In this document: one piece after another, positions 17,394 through 25,964 of the stretch
How positions within the stretch are numbered: position 1 is the stretch's first letter
Layout of the letters: every line of letters starts with the position of its first letter
Assembly: GCA_002364325.1 (NCBI GenBank)
Contig: DEXV01000005.1
Span: 3,162-48,385 of the forward strand
Direction: 5' to 3'
DNA from: Gillisia sp. UBA3175
GTDB taxonomy: Bacteria; Bacteroidota; Bacteroidia; Flavobacteriales; Flavobacteriaceae
DNA length: 45,224 nucleotides
Translations under genes and position numbers: made by a program
Notes under the pieces: generated by a model
Told to the model about the DNA's origin: nothing
Database searches by the model: none
Seen by the model: the letters and a program-made list of their open reading frames with translations, nothing else

Positions 17394-19082
17394 ATGGCTG
17401 AAGTAATAAACATGCCGCGTTTAAGCGACACCATGGAAGAAGGTGTGGTTGCAAAGTGGCTGAAAAAAGTAGGGGATAAAGTTGAAGAAGGAGATATTTT
17501 AGCTGAAATTGAAACCGATAAAGCAACTATGGAATTTGAGTCCTTTTATAATGGAACTCTTTTACATATTGGTATAGAAGAAGGAGAAACCGCTCCGGTG
17601 GATACTCTTTTGGCAATTTTAGGGGAAGAAGGAGAGGATATTTCAAGTTTAATTAAAGGAGGAGCAAGCTCTTCTGATAAAGAGGAAAAAACTGAAGATA
17701 AATCAACTTCAACCAAAGAATCTTCTAAAGATGCTCCAGTAGCAGATTCTTCTAAAGATAAGGAAGAAGAAAAGGAGCAAGAATCCTCTTCAAATGAACT
17801 TCCAGAAGGTGTAGAGATTATCAATATGCCCAGGTTGAGCGATACCATGGAAGAAGGTACGGTTGCAAAATGGCTTAAAAAGGAAGGTGATAATGTTGAA
17901 GAAGGAGATATTTTAGCTGAAATTGAAACCGATAAAGCCACCATGGAATTTGAATCTTTCTATGATGGTGTTTTATTAAAGATTGGAATTAAAGAGGGCG
18001 AAACCGCAAAAGTGGATAGCCTACTTGCTATTATAGGACCTAAAGGAACAGATGTTTCGGGGATTGGCACTACTACTTCAGCAAAATCTAAATCTTCAGA
18101 TAGCAAGGGAGCATCTTCAAAAGTGAAAGAAGTTCCAGAAGAAAAAAGTGAAGAAAAAAAAGAGCCAACTAATACAACAGAGGCTAAAGATGGAAGTAGA
18201 ATATTTGCTTCGCCGTTAGCTAAGAAAATTGCAGAGGATAAAGGTATTAATCTTGCCGATGTAAAAGGATCTGGAGAAAATGGGCGTATCGTTAAAAAGG
18301 ATATAGAAGAGTTTACACCTTCCAAAAAATCTGCAAGTGACGCTCCACAAACTGCAAGCACTTCAGAAAAATCAGTTCAACAATACATTCCTGCAGGGGA
18401 TGAGTCATTCGAGGAGATCAAGAATTCTCAAATGCGCAAAACCATTGCGAAGCGTTTAGGCGAATCTAAATTTACAGCTCCACATTATTACCTTACTATA
18501 GAGGTAAATATGGGAATTGCAATGGAGTCTAGAAAGCAGATCAATGAAATGCCAGATGTAAAGGTTTCTTTTAACGATATGGTAATTAAAGCTTCTGCAA
18601 TGGCCTTGAGAAAACACCCTAGAGTGAATTCTGTTTGGACCGGAGATTCTACAAAAATTGCAAAACACATTCATATGGGAGTTGCTGTAGCTGTAGAAGA
18701 TGGCTTAGTTGTGCCTGTTATAAAATTTGCAGATCAATTAACTATGACCCAAATTGGAAATCAAGTAAAAGATCTTGCAGGGAAATCGAGAAATAAAAAA
18801 TTACAACCTTCAGAAATGGAAGGAAGTACTTTTACCGTTTCTAACTTAGGAATGTTTGGAATTACTGAATTTACAAGTATTATAAACCAACCAAATTCAG
18901 CAATATTATCTGTTGGAGCTATTGTTGAAAAACCAGTTGTAAAAGACGGGCAGATCGTTGTTGGAAATACGATGAAGGTAACTTTGGCTTGTGATCACAG
19001 AACCGTAGACGGGGCAACCGGTGCTGCATTCTTACAAACCTTAAAGACTTATTTAGAGAATCCAGTGACCATGTTGGCATAG
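17394..19082 (+). CDS. pdhC: Pyruvate dehydrogenase E2, dihydrolipoamide acetyltransferase (two lipoyl domains)
   Basis: E2 carries acetyl groups on lipoyl-lysine and passes them to CoA. The 562-residue protein holds two lipoyl domains (about residues 1-78 and 141-218) with the lipoylated Lys43 and Lys181 in ETDKATMEF. Ser/Lys/Glu-rich linkers join these to a peripheral-subunit-binding domain (about 270-306, FASPLAKKIA ... GRIVKKDIE) and the catalytic domain (about 340-562) with DHRTVDGATGA near the end. The two lipoyl segments share long stretches at the DNA level, which suggests a fairly recent or homogenised duplication. It is co-transcribed with pdhA and followed by a strong terminator. 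Confidence 0.95.
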   Translation: MAEVINMPRLSDTMEEGVVAKWLKKVGDKVEEGDILAEIETDKATMEFESFYNGTLLHIGIEEGETAPVDTLLAILGEEGEDISSLIKGGASSSDKEEKTEDKSTSTKESSKDAPVADSSKDKEEEKEQESSSNELPEGVEIINMPRLSDTMEEGTVAKWLKKEGDNVEEGDILAEIETDKATMEFESFYDGVLLKIGIKEGETAKVDSLLAIIGPKGTDVSGIGTTTSAKSKSSDSKGASSKVKEVPEEKSEEKKEPTNTTEAKDGSRIFASPLAKKIAEDKGINLADVKGSGENGRIVKKDIEEFTPSKKSASDAPQTASTSEKSVQQYIPAGDESFEEIKNSQMRKTIAKRLGESKFTAPHYYLTIEVNMGIAMESRKQINEMPDVKVSFNDMVIKASAMALRKHPRVNSVWTGDSTKIAKHIHMGVAVAVEDGLVVPVIKFADQLTMTQIGNQVKDLAGKSRNKKLQPSEMEGSTFTVSNLGMFGITEFTSIINQPNSAILSVGAIVEKPVVKDGQIVVGNTMKVTLACDHRTVDGATGAAFLQTLKTYLENPVTMLA

Positions 19083-19110
19083 ATTTTCTAGGCTTTTAAT
19101 AAATTATTCA

Positions 19111-19138
19111 AAATCCCGCGCTATTGCGGGATTTTTTT
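19111..19138 (+). terminator. Intrinsic terminator after pdhC
   Basis: AAATCCCGC-GCTATT-GCGGGATTT followed by a T run. It lies 28 bases past the pdhC stop. Confidence 0.9.
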
Positions 19139-19145
19139 ATCTTTA
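19138..19145 (+). promoter_or_regulatory. -10-like TATCTTTA overlapping the pdhC terminator tail
   Basis: The box starts in the last T of the terminator run and ends five bases before the ATG of the M28 peptidase gene at 19151. It is one mismatch from TAnnTTTG. If used, the message would be nearly leaderless. Confidence 0.35.
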
Positions 19146-19150
19146 GCACT

Positions 19151-20143
19151 ATGATAAAATCAATTCTTAGAATAACTAGCTTCGCTACGCTACTTATTAT
19201 TTCCGGGTGTAATTCAACACAGAATACTACTGAAGAAACTGAATTAATTTCAGAAAATAAAACAGATGTTCTCAAGCCTGAACTTTCTGAAGCAGCTGTA
19301 AAAGAAGAACTTGAGTTTTTGACTTCGGATGCTCTTATGGGAAGAGACACAGGGTCTGAGGGAATTAAAAAGGCTGCCGAATTTATAGAAGACATCTTGT
19401 CTAAAAATAGTGTGAAACCATACTTTGCTACTTATAAGGATTCTTTTGAAGTTAAGGGAGCCACAGCTTACAATGTAGTAGGAGTTTTAGAAGGAACACA
19501 TCCTGTGCTTAAAAAAGAGTTTATAATTATTAGCGCACATTATGACCATATTGGTCTAATAAATTCTGTAGAGGGAGATTCCATTGCAAATGGAGCGAAT
19601 GATGATGCTGCAGGATCTGTTGCAGTTTTGGAACTCGCCAAATATTTTGGGAATCTGAAACAAAATAAAAGAAGTATATTATTTGCATTCTTTTCTGCTG
19701 AAGAAAAAGGACTTTTGGGATCTAAACATCTTGCTAAAAAATTAAACGATCAAAATCTGGATCTCTATTTAAATTTCAATATAGAAATGATCGGGGTTCC
19801 TATGCTAGGAAAAGATCATAAGGCCTATTTAACCGGATATGAACTTTCGAATTTTGCCAATAAATTTAATGAGTATTCTAAAGAGAAAGTTTTAGGATTT
19901 CTTCCGAAAGCAAAAGAATTCAATCTATTTATGCGCAGTGATAACTATTCTATTTACAATGAGTTTAAAGTTCCAGCGCAAACCATTAGCTCGTTCGACT
20001 TTACAAATTATGATTTTTATCACCACGTTTCAGATGAAGCAGATAAAATGGATATTCCCTTTATGACAGATCTTATAGAATCTATAATTCCGGGAATCTA
20101 TAAGATTGTAAATTCTTCAGAAAAGGAGATAAAATTAAATTAA
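19151..20143 (+). CDS. M28-family zinc peptidase, lipoprotein
   Basis: The 330-residue protein begins with a lipoprotein signal (Cys20 in IISGC), so it is membrane-anchored outside the cytoplasm. The M28 aminopeptidase fold shows its metal ligands in order: SAHYDHIG (His130, Asp132), NGANDDAAGS (Asp151/152), FSAEEKGLLGS (Glu184/185), NIEMIG (Glu where Asp is more common) and a late FYHHVSDEADK. Members usually remove N-terminal residues from peptides. The start at ATG 19151 is preferred because an upstream in-frame TTG at 19124 lies inside the terminator hairpin. It opens a tight run with the SDR, SprT-like and ManC genes. Confidence 0.88.
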   Translation: MIKSILRITSFATLLIISGCNSTQNTTEETELISENKTDVLKPELSEAAVKEELEFLTSDALMGRDTGSEGIKKAAEFIEDILSKNSVKPYFATYKDSFEVKGATAYNVVGVLEGTHPVLKKEFIIISAHYDHIGLINSVEGDSIANGANDDAAGSVAVLELAKYFGNLKQNKRSILFAFFSAEEKGLLGSKHLAKKLNDQNLDLYLNFNIEMIGVPMLGKDHKAYLTGYELSNFANKFNEYSKEKVLGFLPKAKEFNLFMRSDNYSIYNEFKVPAQTISSFDFTNYDFYHHVSDEADKMDIPFMTDLIESIIPGIYKIVNSSEKEIKLN

Positions 20144-20145
20144 GC

Positions 20146-20826
20146 ATGAAGCATGTACTTATAACCGGGACCAGTAGAGGAATCGGTTTTGAAATGGTAA
20201 AATTATTTTCTAGGGCAGGTCATAAGGTCTTGGCAATTTCCCGAAACCTAGATTCGGTTAAAGCATTAAACTTAGAGAATGTAACTACAATTTCTTGTGA
20301 CATAACTCTGGAGGAAGACCTTAAGAAAATTGAAAACCTCTTGCAGTTATATTGGAAAAAAGTGGATGTCTTGATCAATAATGCAGGTGCCATTTTAAAT
20401 AAACCTTTTAAAGATGCTTCAATAGCTGAATTCAAACAGGTATATAACACCAATGTTTTTGGTGTTGCAGGACTTATTAAAATTACGCTTCCATTTATGG
20501 ATGCAGCTTCTCATGTGGTAAATATTAGCAGCATGGGTGGTGTTCAAGGCAGCATGAAATTCCCGGGACTTTCCGCATATAGTTCTAGTAAAGGGGCATT
20601 GATCACTTTAACAGAGATGTTAGCTGAAGAATATAAAGAGAATGGACCATCATTTAATGTTTTAGCATTGGGTGCTGTACAAACAGAAATGTTAGAAGAA
20701 GCATTTCCCGGATACCAGGCACCAGTAACTGCTGAAGAAATGGCTACATATATTATGAATTTTAGCTTAACGGGTCAAAAATATTATAATGGCAAATTGC
20801 TGCAAGTTTCCAATAGTACACCTTAA
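20146..20826 (+). CDS. Short-chain dehydrogenase/reductase
   Basis: The 226-residue protein is a classical SDR: the nucleotide-binding TGTSRGIG (residues 7-14), the NNAGAI motif, the catalytic Ser in VVNISSMGG, and the YSSSKGAL segment with the Tyr-x3-Lys pair. It uses NAD(P) to interconvert alcohol and carbonyl groups on an unknown substrate. It starts two bases after the M28 peptidase stop and sits eleven bases before the SprT-like gene, so it belongs to that operon. It is cytoplasmic and somewhat shorter than the usual 240-260 residues. Confidence 0.87.
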   Translation: MKHVLITGTSRGIGFEMVKLFSRAGHKVLAISRNLDSVKALNLENVTTISCDITLEEDLKKIENLLQLYWKKVDVLINNAGAILNKPFKDASIAEFKQVYNTNVFGVAGLIKITLPFMDAASHVVNISSMGGVQGSMKFPGLSAYSSSKGALITLTEMLAEEYKENGPSFNVLALGAVQTEMLEEAFPGYQAPVTAEEMATYIMNFSLTGQKYYNGKLLQVSNSTP

Positions 20827-20837
20827 AAAGTGAAGTG

Positions 20838-21443
20838 ATGAGTGAGGTTTTAGAGAAATATCTTCCAAGTCATGCAGTAGCACCTATTTTTAATCTTATC
20901 GAAGAAAATAACATTCATCTTAAGATTGTAAACGAACGGGTTACCAGACATGGAGATTATAGAAGAACACAGGAGGGTGTGCACCAGATCACGATAAATG
21001 CCAATCTCAATAAATTTAGATTCCTTATCACCATGGTGCATGAAATATCGCATTTGGTAGCATTTGATAGATTTGGTAGGACTATAAAACCTCATGGTCA
21101 AGAATGGAAGTTTACATTTCAGCAAATGATGTTACCCTTTATTAGGCCTGAGATATTTCCCGTACAATTATTGCCTTTAATAGCAAAGCATTTTAAAAAT
21201 CCAAAGGCAAGTAGCGATACCGATGCTCACCTTTCGGTTGCCTTAAAAAGCTTTGATGTAGATACAGTTAGCGATAAAAATTATGTTTTTGAATTACCAG
21301 CTGGGGGAGTTTTTAAGATCTACAATGGGAAGATCTTTAAAAAAGGAGAAAAAAGAAGAAAGCGATATGAGTGCGTAGAGATGGAAACTGGAAAAATATA
21401 TTTATTTCAGCCAAACGCTCAAGTAGAATTAATAGTAGGATAA
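20838..21443 (+). CDS. SprT-like zinc protein
   Basis: The 201-residue protein has the SprT-type zinc motif HEISH (residues 68-72) followed by IKPHGQEWK, the conserved second part with His86. SprT-like domains occur in Spartan-type DNA-protein crosslink proteases and in uncharacterised bacterial proteins; the bacterial role is not settled. I prefer the ATG at 20838 over the GTG one codon upstream. The C-terminal half is rich in Lys/Arg (KKGEKRRKRYECVEM), which could bind nucleic acid or form a beta extension. It is cytoplasmic, in the operon with the SDR and ManC genes. Confidence 0.8.
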   Translation: MSEVLEKYLPSHAVAPIFNLIEENNIHLKIVNERVTRHGDYRRTQEGVHQITINANLNKFRFLITMVHEISHLVAFDRFGRTIKPHGQEWKFTFQQMMLPFIRPEIFPVQLLPLIAKHFKNPKASSDTDAHLSVALKSFDVDTVSDKNYVFELPAGGVFKIYNGKIFKKGEKRRKRYECVEMETGKIYLFQPNAQVELIVG

Positions 21444-21452
21444 AATAAAATA

Positions 21453-22541
21453 ATGACAAGTTACAATCAAGATTATTATGCAGTAATTATGGCTGGTGGA
21501 GTAGGATCCCGTTTCTGGCCTCTAAGTACCGCCAAGTATCCTAAACAATTTCATGATATGCTTGGTTTAGGCGAGACCTTGCTGCAGAGTACTTTTTATA
21601 GGCTTACTAATGTTGTGCCTATAGAAAATATTTTGATCTTAAGTAATGATGCTTATGATGAAATTATAAAAGAGCAATTGCCAAAGATAAAACAGGAACA
21701 AATAATCCTAGAACCGGCAATGCGAAATACAGCACCCTGCATTCTTTTGGCGGCAATGAAAATAAAGAAGAAAAATCCAAATGCTGTAATGTTAGTTGCG
21801 CCAAGTGATCACTTTATTGAAAATGAAGATAATTTTGTGGCCGATATTAATCTTGCTTTTAAAGCTGCATTAAAAGAGGATATTCTTATTACTTTTGGAA
21901 TTAAACCTACGTTTCCAAATACTGGATATGGGTATATCAAATACGATAAACAAGAGGGGAAAGAATTATTTAAAGTTGAAAAATTTACAGAAAAACCTAC
22001 TTTAAGAAATGCTAAAAAATATTTAGAAGAAGGGAATTATGTATGGAACGCTGGAATCTTTATTTGGAAGGCAGCATATATTATAGATTCATTTAAATCT
22101 CATCTTCTAGAAATGCATACCTTATTCGATCAGGGAGTAAGTGTTCTTAACACTAAGAATGAAAATGCATTTGTTAAAGAAAACTATCCCAGCGCACAGA
22201 ATATCTCTATCGATTACTCAATACTTGAAAAATCTGAATCTGTTTTTGTGATCCCAGCTACATTTAAGTGGAGCGACCTAGGGACATGGGGCTCTCTTCA
22301 GGAAGAACTTGCTAAAGATGATCATAACAATGCAGTAGTAAAAGCGCACTTAATGCCAACCGATTCTAAAGGGAATATGATCTATACTCATAAATCTAAA
22401 GTAGTGATCTTAGATGGTTTGGAAGATTATATTGTGGTAGATAATGAAGATGTGCTAATGATCGTGCCTAGAGCTAAGGAACAAGAGATTAAGGAGATCC
22501 GAAATAAAGTAATGGAGAAATTCGATGAGAATTTAGGGTAA
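21453..22541 (+). CDS. manC: Mannose-1-phosphate guanylyltransferase
   Basis: The enzyme makes GDP-mannose from GTP and mannose-1-phosphate for polysaccharides and glycoproteins. The 362-residue protein has the nucleotidyltransferase start MAGGVGSRFWPLS, ending in PKQFHDML, then LEPAMRNTAP, VAPSDHFI and the family motif FTEKPTLRNA and NAGIFIWK. A late FKWSDLGTWGSL is also typical. It has only the transferase part, without the cupin isomerase domain of bifunctional forms. It starts nine bases after the SprT-like gene and closes this four-gene run. Confidence 0.92.
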   Translation: MTSYNQDYYAVIMAGGVGSRFWPLSTAKYPKQFHDMLGLGETLLQSTFYRLTNVVPIENILILSNDAYDEIIKEQLPKIKQEQIILEPAMRNTAPCILLAAMKIKKKNPNAVMLVAPSDHFIENEDNFVADINLAFKAALKEDILITFGIKPTFPNTGYGYIKYDKQEGKELFKVEKFTEKPTLRNAKKYLEEGNYVWNAGIFIWKAAYIIDSFKSHLLEMHTLFDQGVSVLNTKNENAFVKENYPSAQNISIDYSILEKSESVFVIPATFKWSDLGTWGSLQEELAKDDHNNAVVKAHLMPTDSKGNMIYTHKSKVVILDGLEDYIVVDNEDVLMIVPRAKEQEIKEIRNKVMEKFDENLG

Positions 22542-22560
22542 AACAGAAAATTCTTCAGAT

Positions 22561-22576
22561 ACTAAAAGCTTTTAGT
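22561..22576. repeat. 16-bp perfect palindrome
   Basis: ACTAAAAGCTTTTAGT reads the same on both strands; a half copy, ACTAAAAGTTTAG, follows at 22591-22603. It is between convergent genes, 20 bases after manC. With no loop and no T run it is a poor terminator; a protein-binding site is possible but unproven. Confidence 0.6.
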
Positions 22577-22683
22577 GTGACATTATTAAGACTAAAAGTT
22601 TAGGGATAAGTAGTTGAAAATAGAACTACCCAAAAGATTTAACACTGGTTTAAAACTAGATTTTTACTTGTGAAGATATTTAA

Positions 22684-23448
22684 TTAATGGCCAGATAATT
22701 GAGCATCACGTACTTTTTTGAATAAATTAGACGAATAAACAAAATCTGTTACGGTTTTATCATCCGTTTTAAAGATCTGTTCTTTATCACCTTTCCATGC
22801 AAGCACACCATCTTTCAAAAATGCAATATTTTCACCAATTTCCAAAACCGAGTTCATATCGTGAGTGATAATTACCGTAGTCATGTTATTCTCTCTGGTG
22901 ATTTCCTGAATAAGATTGTCTATAACAGTAGCCGTAGTTGGATCTAAACCAGAGTTAGGTTCATCGCAAAACAAGTATTTAGGTTTATTTACTACCGCTC
23001 TAGCTATGGCTACCCTTTTTTGCATCCCTCCACTTATTTCAGATGGATACTTATTTTCACTTCCATCCAAATTTACACGTTCTAATACTTCAGAAACTCG
23101 AGATTTTAATTCTCTTTTTCGCTGCTTGGTAAACATTCTAAGTGGAAACATTACATTTTCTTCCACCGTCATAGAATCAAACAATGCTCCGCCTTGAAAT
23201 AGCATACCAACTTCCTTTCGAAGATCTCTCTGTTCCTCATCTGTAAAAGTAGAATAGGCTTTTCCATCATATTCTATAGTTCCTTCTTCAGGCTTAAACA
23301 AGCCAAGCATGCACTTAAGTAATACACTTTTACCAGATCCAGATTGCCCTATGATAAGGTTGGTTTGACCTGTTTCAAAAACAAAATCTATTCCTTTTAG
23401 GATCTCTTCGCCATCAAAGCCTTTATGGAGGTTCTTTATTTCTATCAT
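22684..23448 (-). CDS. ABC transporter ATP-binding protein, MlaF-like
   Basis: The 254-residue protein has a full ABC ATPase set: Walker A GQSGSGKS (about residues 34-41), a Q-loop in GMLFQGGALFD, the signature ISGGMQKRVAIARA, Walker B YLFCDEPNSGLDP, and the switch His in ITHDMNSV. The GGALFDSMTVEENV segment is typical of MlaF/Ttg2A-type transporters, which move phospholipids between inner and outer membranes in Gram-negative cells. It overlaps by one base the stop of the upstream permease gene, with which it forms an operon. No MCE-domain (MlaD) partner is next to it in this window. Confidence 0.88.
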   Translation of the reverse strand: MIEIKNLHKGFDGEEILKGIDFVFETGQTNLIIGQSGSGKSVLLKCMLGLFKPEEGTIEYDGKAYSTFTDEEQRDLRKEVGMLFQGGALFDSMTVEENVMFPLRMFTKQRKRELKSRVSEVLERVNLDGSENKYPSEISGGMQKRVAIARAVVNKPKYLFCDEPNSGLDPTTATVIDNLIQEITRENNMTTVIITHDMNSVLEIGENIAFLKDGVLAWKGDKEQIFKTDDKTVTDFVYSSNLFKKVRDAQLSGH

Positions 23449-24188
23449 TAGCTAAGCAATAATTGAGTTATTATGTAATTGGTTATTATTATTACAACAC
23501 TCGTCCATACAAACGCGGTAGTACTGGCGTGCCCCACTTCTAAAGCTCCACCTTTCATGTAATATCCGTGATATGCAGGAATTGTTGCTAAAATCATGGC
23601 GAAAATAAATGTTTTTATAAAAGCATAAACTAAATGAAAGCCTTCAAAACTGTCTTGTAATCCTCCTAAAAATACATCACCCCCAACAAATCCTCCTAAA
23701 ACTGCTGCGGCATATGCACCCATAATACCTAAGAACATTGCAATAGCAATTACAAAAGGGTATGTAAGCATAGCGATAATCTTTGGGAATATAAGATAAT
23801 TCAAAGAATTAATCCCCATAACTTCTAGAGCATCTATTTGTTCTGTAACTCTCATGGATCCTATACTCGAGGTGATAAAGGATCCAACTTTTCCAGCCAT
23901 GATTATAGAAATAAAGGTAGGTGCAAACTCTAATATAATGGATTGCCGTGCAGCAAAAGCAATAAGGGATTTAGGTATTAATGGATTATTTAAGTTTAAT
24001 GCTGTTTGAATTGCTACAACTCCCCCAATAAAGAATGAAATAAACGCTACAATTCCCAAGGAACCCATAATGAGTTCATTTATTTCTTTAAATATTAATT
24101 CTTTTAGGACAGATCGTTTGGTCATTCGCCCAAACACTCCTTTAATCATTAAAAAGTATTCACCAATAGAATAGACGTAGCTCATCAA
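23448..24188 (-). CDS. MlaE-like ABC transporter permease
   Basis: The 246-residue membrane protein resembles MlaE: a first hydrophobic segment, LGIVAFISFFIGGVVAIQTA, the conserved TFISIIMAGKVGSFITSSIGSMRVTEQIDALEVMGI core, and further spans including YPFVIAIAMFLGIMGAYAAAVLGG. The REQIDALxxMG-like signature here reads RVTEQIDALEVMGI. It is the permease for the ATPase encoded just downstream, likely in phospholipid or hydrophobic-compound transport across the inner membrane. It is divergent from the phosphatase gene, with a 117-base gap. Confidence 0.88.
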   Translation of the reverse strand: MMSYVYSIGEYFLMIKGVFGRMTKRSVLKELIFKEINELIMGSLGIVAFISFFIGGVVAIQTALNLNNPLIPKSLIAFAARQSIILEFAPTFISIIMAGKVGSFITSSIGSMRVTEQIDALEVMGINSLNYLIFPKIIAMLTYPFVIAIAMFLGIMGAYAAAVLGGFVGGDVFLGGLQDSFEGFHLVYAFIKTFIFAMILATIPAYHGYYMKGGALEVGHASTTAFVWTSVVIIITNYIITQLLLS

Positions 24189-24270
24189 AGAATTTTTGTA
24201 AAGCTAAAATACTAAAAATAAGTAGGAAACTATTTAACGAAGAATTAAAGTTTAAAGTCCATTTCTTTAG

Positions 24271-24278
24271 TAATTTTG
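24271..24278 (+). promoter_or_regulatory. -10 element TAATTTTG of the phosphatase gene
   Basis: Exact TAnnTTTG match 27 bases before the ATG at 24306; no convincing TTG upstream. Confidence 0.45.
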
Positions 24279-24305
24279 GAGCTTATACAATTTTTGAACT
24301 TTTTT

Positions 24306-25964
24306 ATGAAACATTATATTACGTTTATCCTTAGCTTTTTCATAACTTTTTCCTCTTTCGCACAAATTAAACAATCCGCAAAATTAAATCCTGATAAACC
24401 AAAACTGGTAGTTGGGGTTGTGGTAGATCAGATGCGGTACGATTATTTAACTCGTTTCTGGGATAAATACGGAGAGAAAGGCTTTAAAAGATTGATCTCT
24501 GAAGGTTTTAATTTTAAGAATAATCATTTTAATTATATCCCAACTTATACGGCTCCAGGGCACTCTTCTGTGTTTACCGGAACAACTCCAAAATATCACG
24601 GAATTATAAGCAACAGTTGGTATGACAAGTTTTCTAAACAATATGTTTATTGCGTTTCAGATGAAAAGGTTCAATCTGTGGGAACTATGAATTCTGCTGG
24701 AAAAATGTCTCCTCACAGAATGTTGGCCACTACAATTGCAGATGAGAACAGATTGTTCACACAAATGCGAGGGAAATCAATTGGCATCGCTTTAAAGGAT
24801 CGTGGAGCAATTTTACCAGCTGGCCATACTGCAAATGCAGCTTATTGGTTTCACGGGCAAGATGAAGGAAATTGGATTAGCAGTAGCTTTTATATGAAGG
24901 AACTGCCGCAATGGGTAGCAAATTTTAATGTCTCAGGGAAGAAATTAGATTATATGAAATCTTGGGAGCCCATTCAAAAAATAGATACATATGCGGAAAG
25001 TGGAATAGATGAGAATTTGTTTGAAGGAGGATTTAAAGGGAAGAAAACAGCAACTTTCCCATATGATCTTGAAGGCTTAAGCAAGGAGAATGGAGGATAT
25101 GACATTCTAAAAGTTACCCCTTTTGGAAATTCACTAACTACAGATTTTGCAATTGCCGCCCTAGAGGGTGAGGAATTAGGGAAGGATGAATATACCGATT
25201 TTCTATCGGTTAGTTTTTCCAGCACAGATTATATAGGTCATAATTTTGGAGTGAACTCTAAGGAAATTGAAGATGCCTATCTACGTTTAGATCAAGATTT
25301 GGGTAGATTGTTGGCTGCTTTAGATGAAAAAGTTGGAAAAGGTAACTATCTCTTATTTTTAACGGCAGATCATGGTGGAGGGGATGTGCCAACTTATTTA
25401 ACTTCGGTTAAAATACCATCTGGTTACTTTGATGATGTTCAATTTGAAGCAGATCTAAAAAGCTTTTTAAAAGAGAAGTATAATAGCGAAGATCTTTTAG
25501 AGTCGGTTTCTAATTATCAAGTGTTCTTTGATTATAGAGCTGTGAAAGAGGCAGAAATAGAGTTTGAAGTTCTGGAGAAGAATATTGCTCATTTTATTTT
25601 GCAATACCCAATGGTGAGCAATGTATATACGAGGAAACAATTGGAAAGTGCAGATTTCACGAATGGAACTGCAGAATTAATTCAAAATGGATTCAACCAA
25701 AAGCGTAGTGGAGATGTGGTTTTTGTTTTAGATCCAGCTGTCATATCTTATACTACTACCACAGGTTCTACTCACGGCAGTGGATTTTCTTATGATACAC
25801 ATGCACCTCTTATTTTCTTCGGAAAAGGAATCCCGCACGGAAATACTGCTTCTCGATCTGAGATTGTGGATATCGCACCAACGATTTCGATGTTATTAGG
25901 AATTGCCTTTCCAAATTCATCCACAGGAACTCCGCTGAATGCAATGTTGGAAAAGAAAAATTAA
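24306..25964 (+). CDS. pafA: PafA-type alkaline phosphatase
   Basis: PafA is the periplasmic, phosphate-insensitive phosphatase of flavobacteria, releasing phosphate from many monoesters. The 552-residue protein has a signal peptide (about residues 1-20) and active-site residues in the spacing described for Elizabethkingia PafA. These are Asp41 (VVVDQMRYD), the nucleophile Thr82 (YTAPGHSS), Asn103 (SNSWYD), and Lys164 and Arg166 (LKDRGAI), with zinc ligands in FLTADHGGGDVP and near GSTHGSG. I chose ATG 24306 because the signal peptide begins there; an in-frame upstream start at 24276 overlaps the -10 box. Its end overlaps the convergent glycosyltransferase gene by four bases. Confidence 0.88.
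   Translation: MKHYITFILSFFITFSSFAQIKQSAKLNPDKPKLVVGVVVDQMRYDYLTRFWDKYGEKGFKRLISEGFNFKNNHFNYIPTYTAPGHSSVFTGTTPKYHGIISNSWYDKFSKQYVYCVSDEKVQSVGTMNSAGKMSPHRMLATTIADENRLFTQMRGKSIGIALKDRGAILPAGHTANAAYWFHGQDEGNWISSSFYMKELPQWVANFNVSGKKLDYMKSWEPIQKIDTYAESGIDENLFEGGFKGKKTATFPYDLEGLSKENGGYDILKVTPFGNSLTTDFAIAALEGEELGKDEYTDFLSVSFSSTDYIGHNFGVNSKEIEDAYLRLDQDLGRLLAALDEKVGKGNYLLFLTADHGGGDVPTYLTSVKIPSGYFDDVQFEADLKSFLKEKYNSEDLLESVSNYQVFFDYRAVKEAEIEFEVLEKNIAHFILQYPMVSNVYTRKQLESADFTNGTAELIQNGFNQKRSGDVVFVLDPAVISYTTTTGSTHGSGFSYDTHAPLIFFGKGIPHGNTASRSEIVDIAPTISMLLGIAFPNSSTGTPLNAMLEKKN

Noticed and set aside
17546..18361. Two antisense open frames of about 130 codons inside pdhC
   Set aside because: They lie opposite the repeated lipoyl domains and linkers and show no domain features; they are by-products of codon bias.
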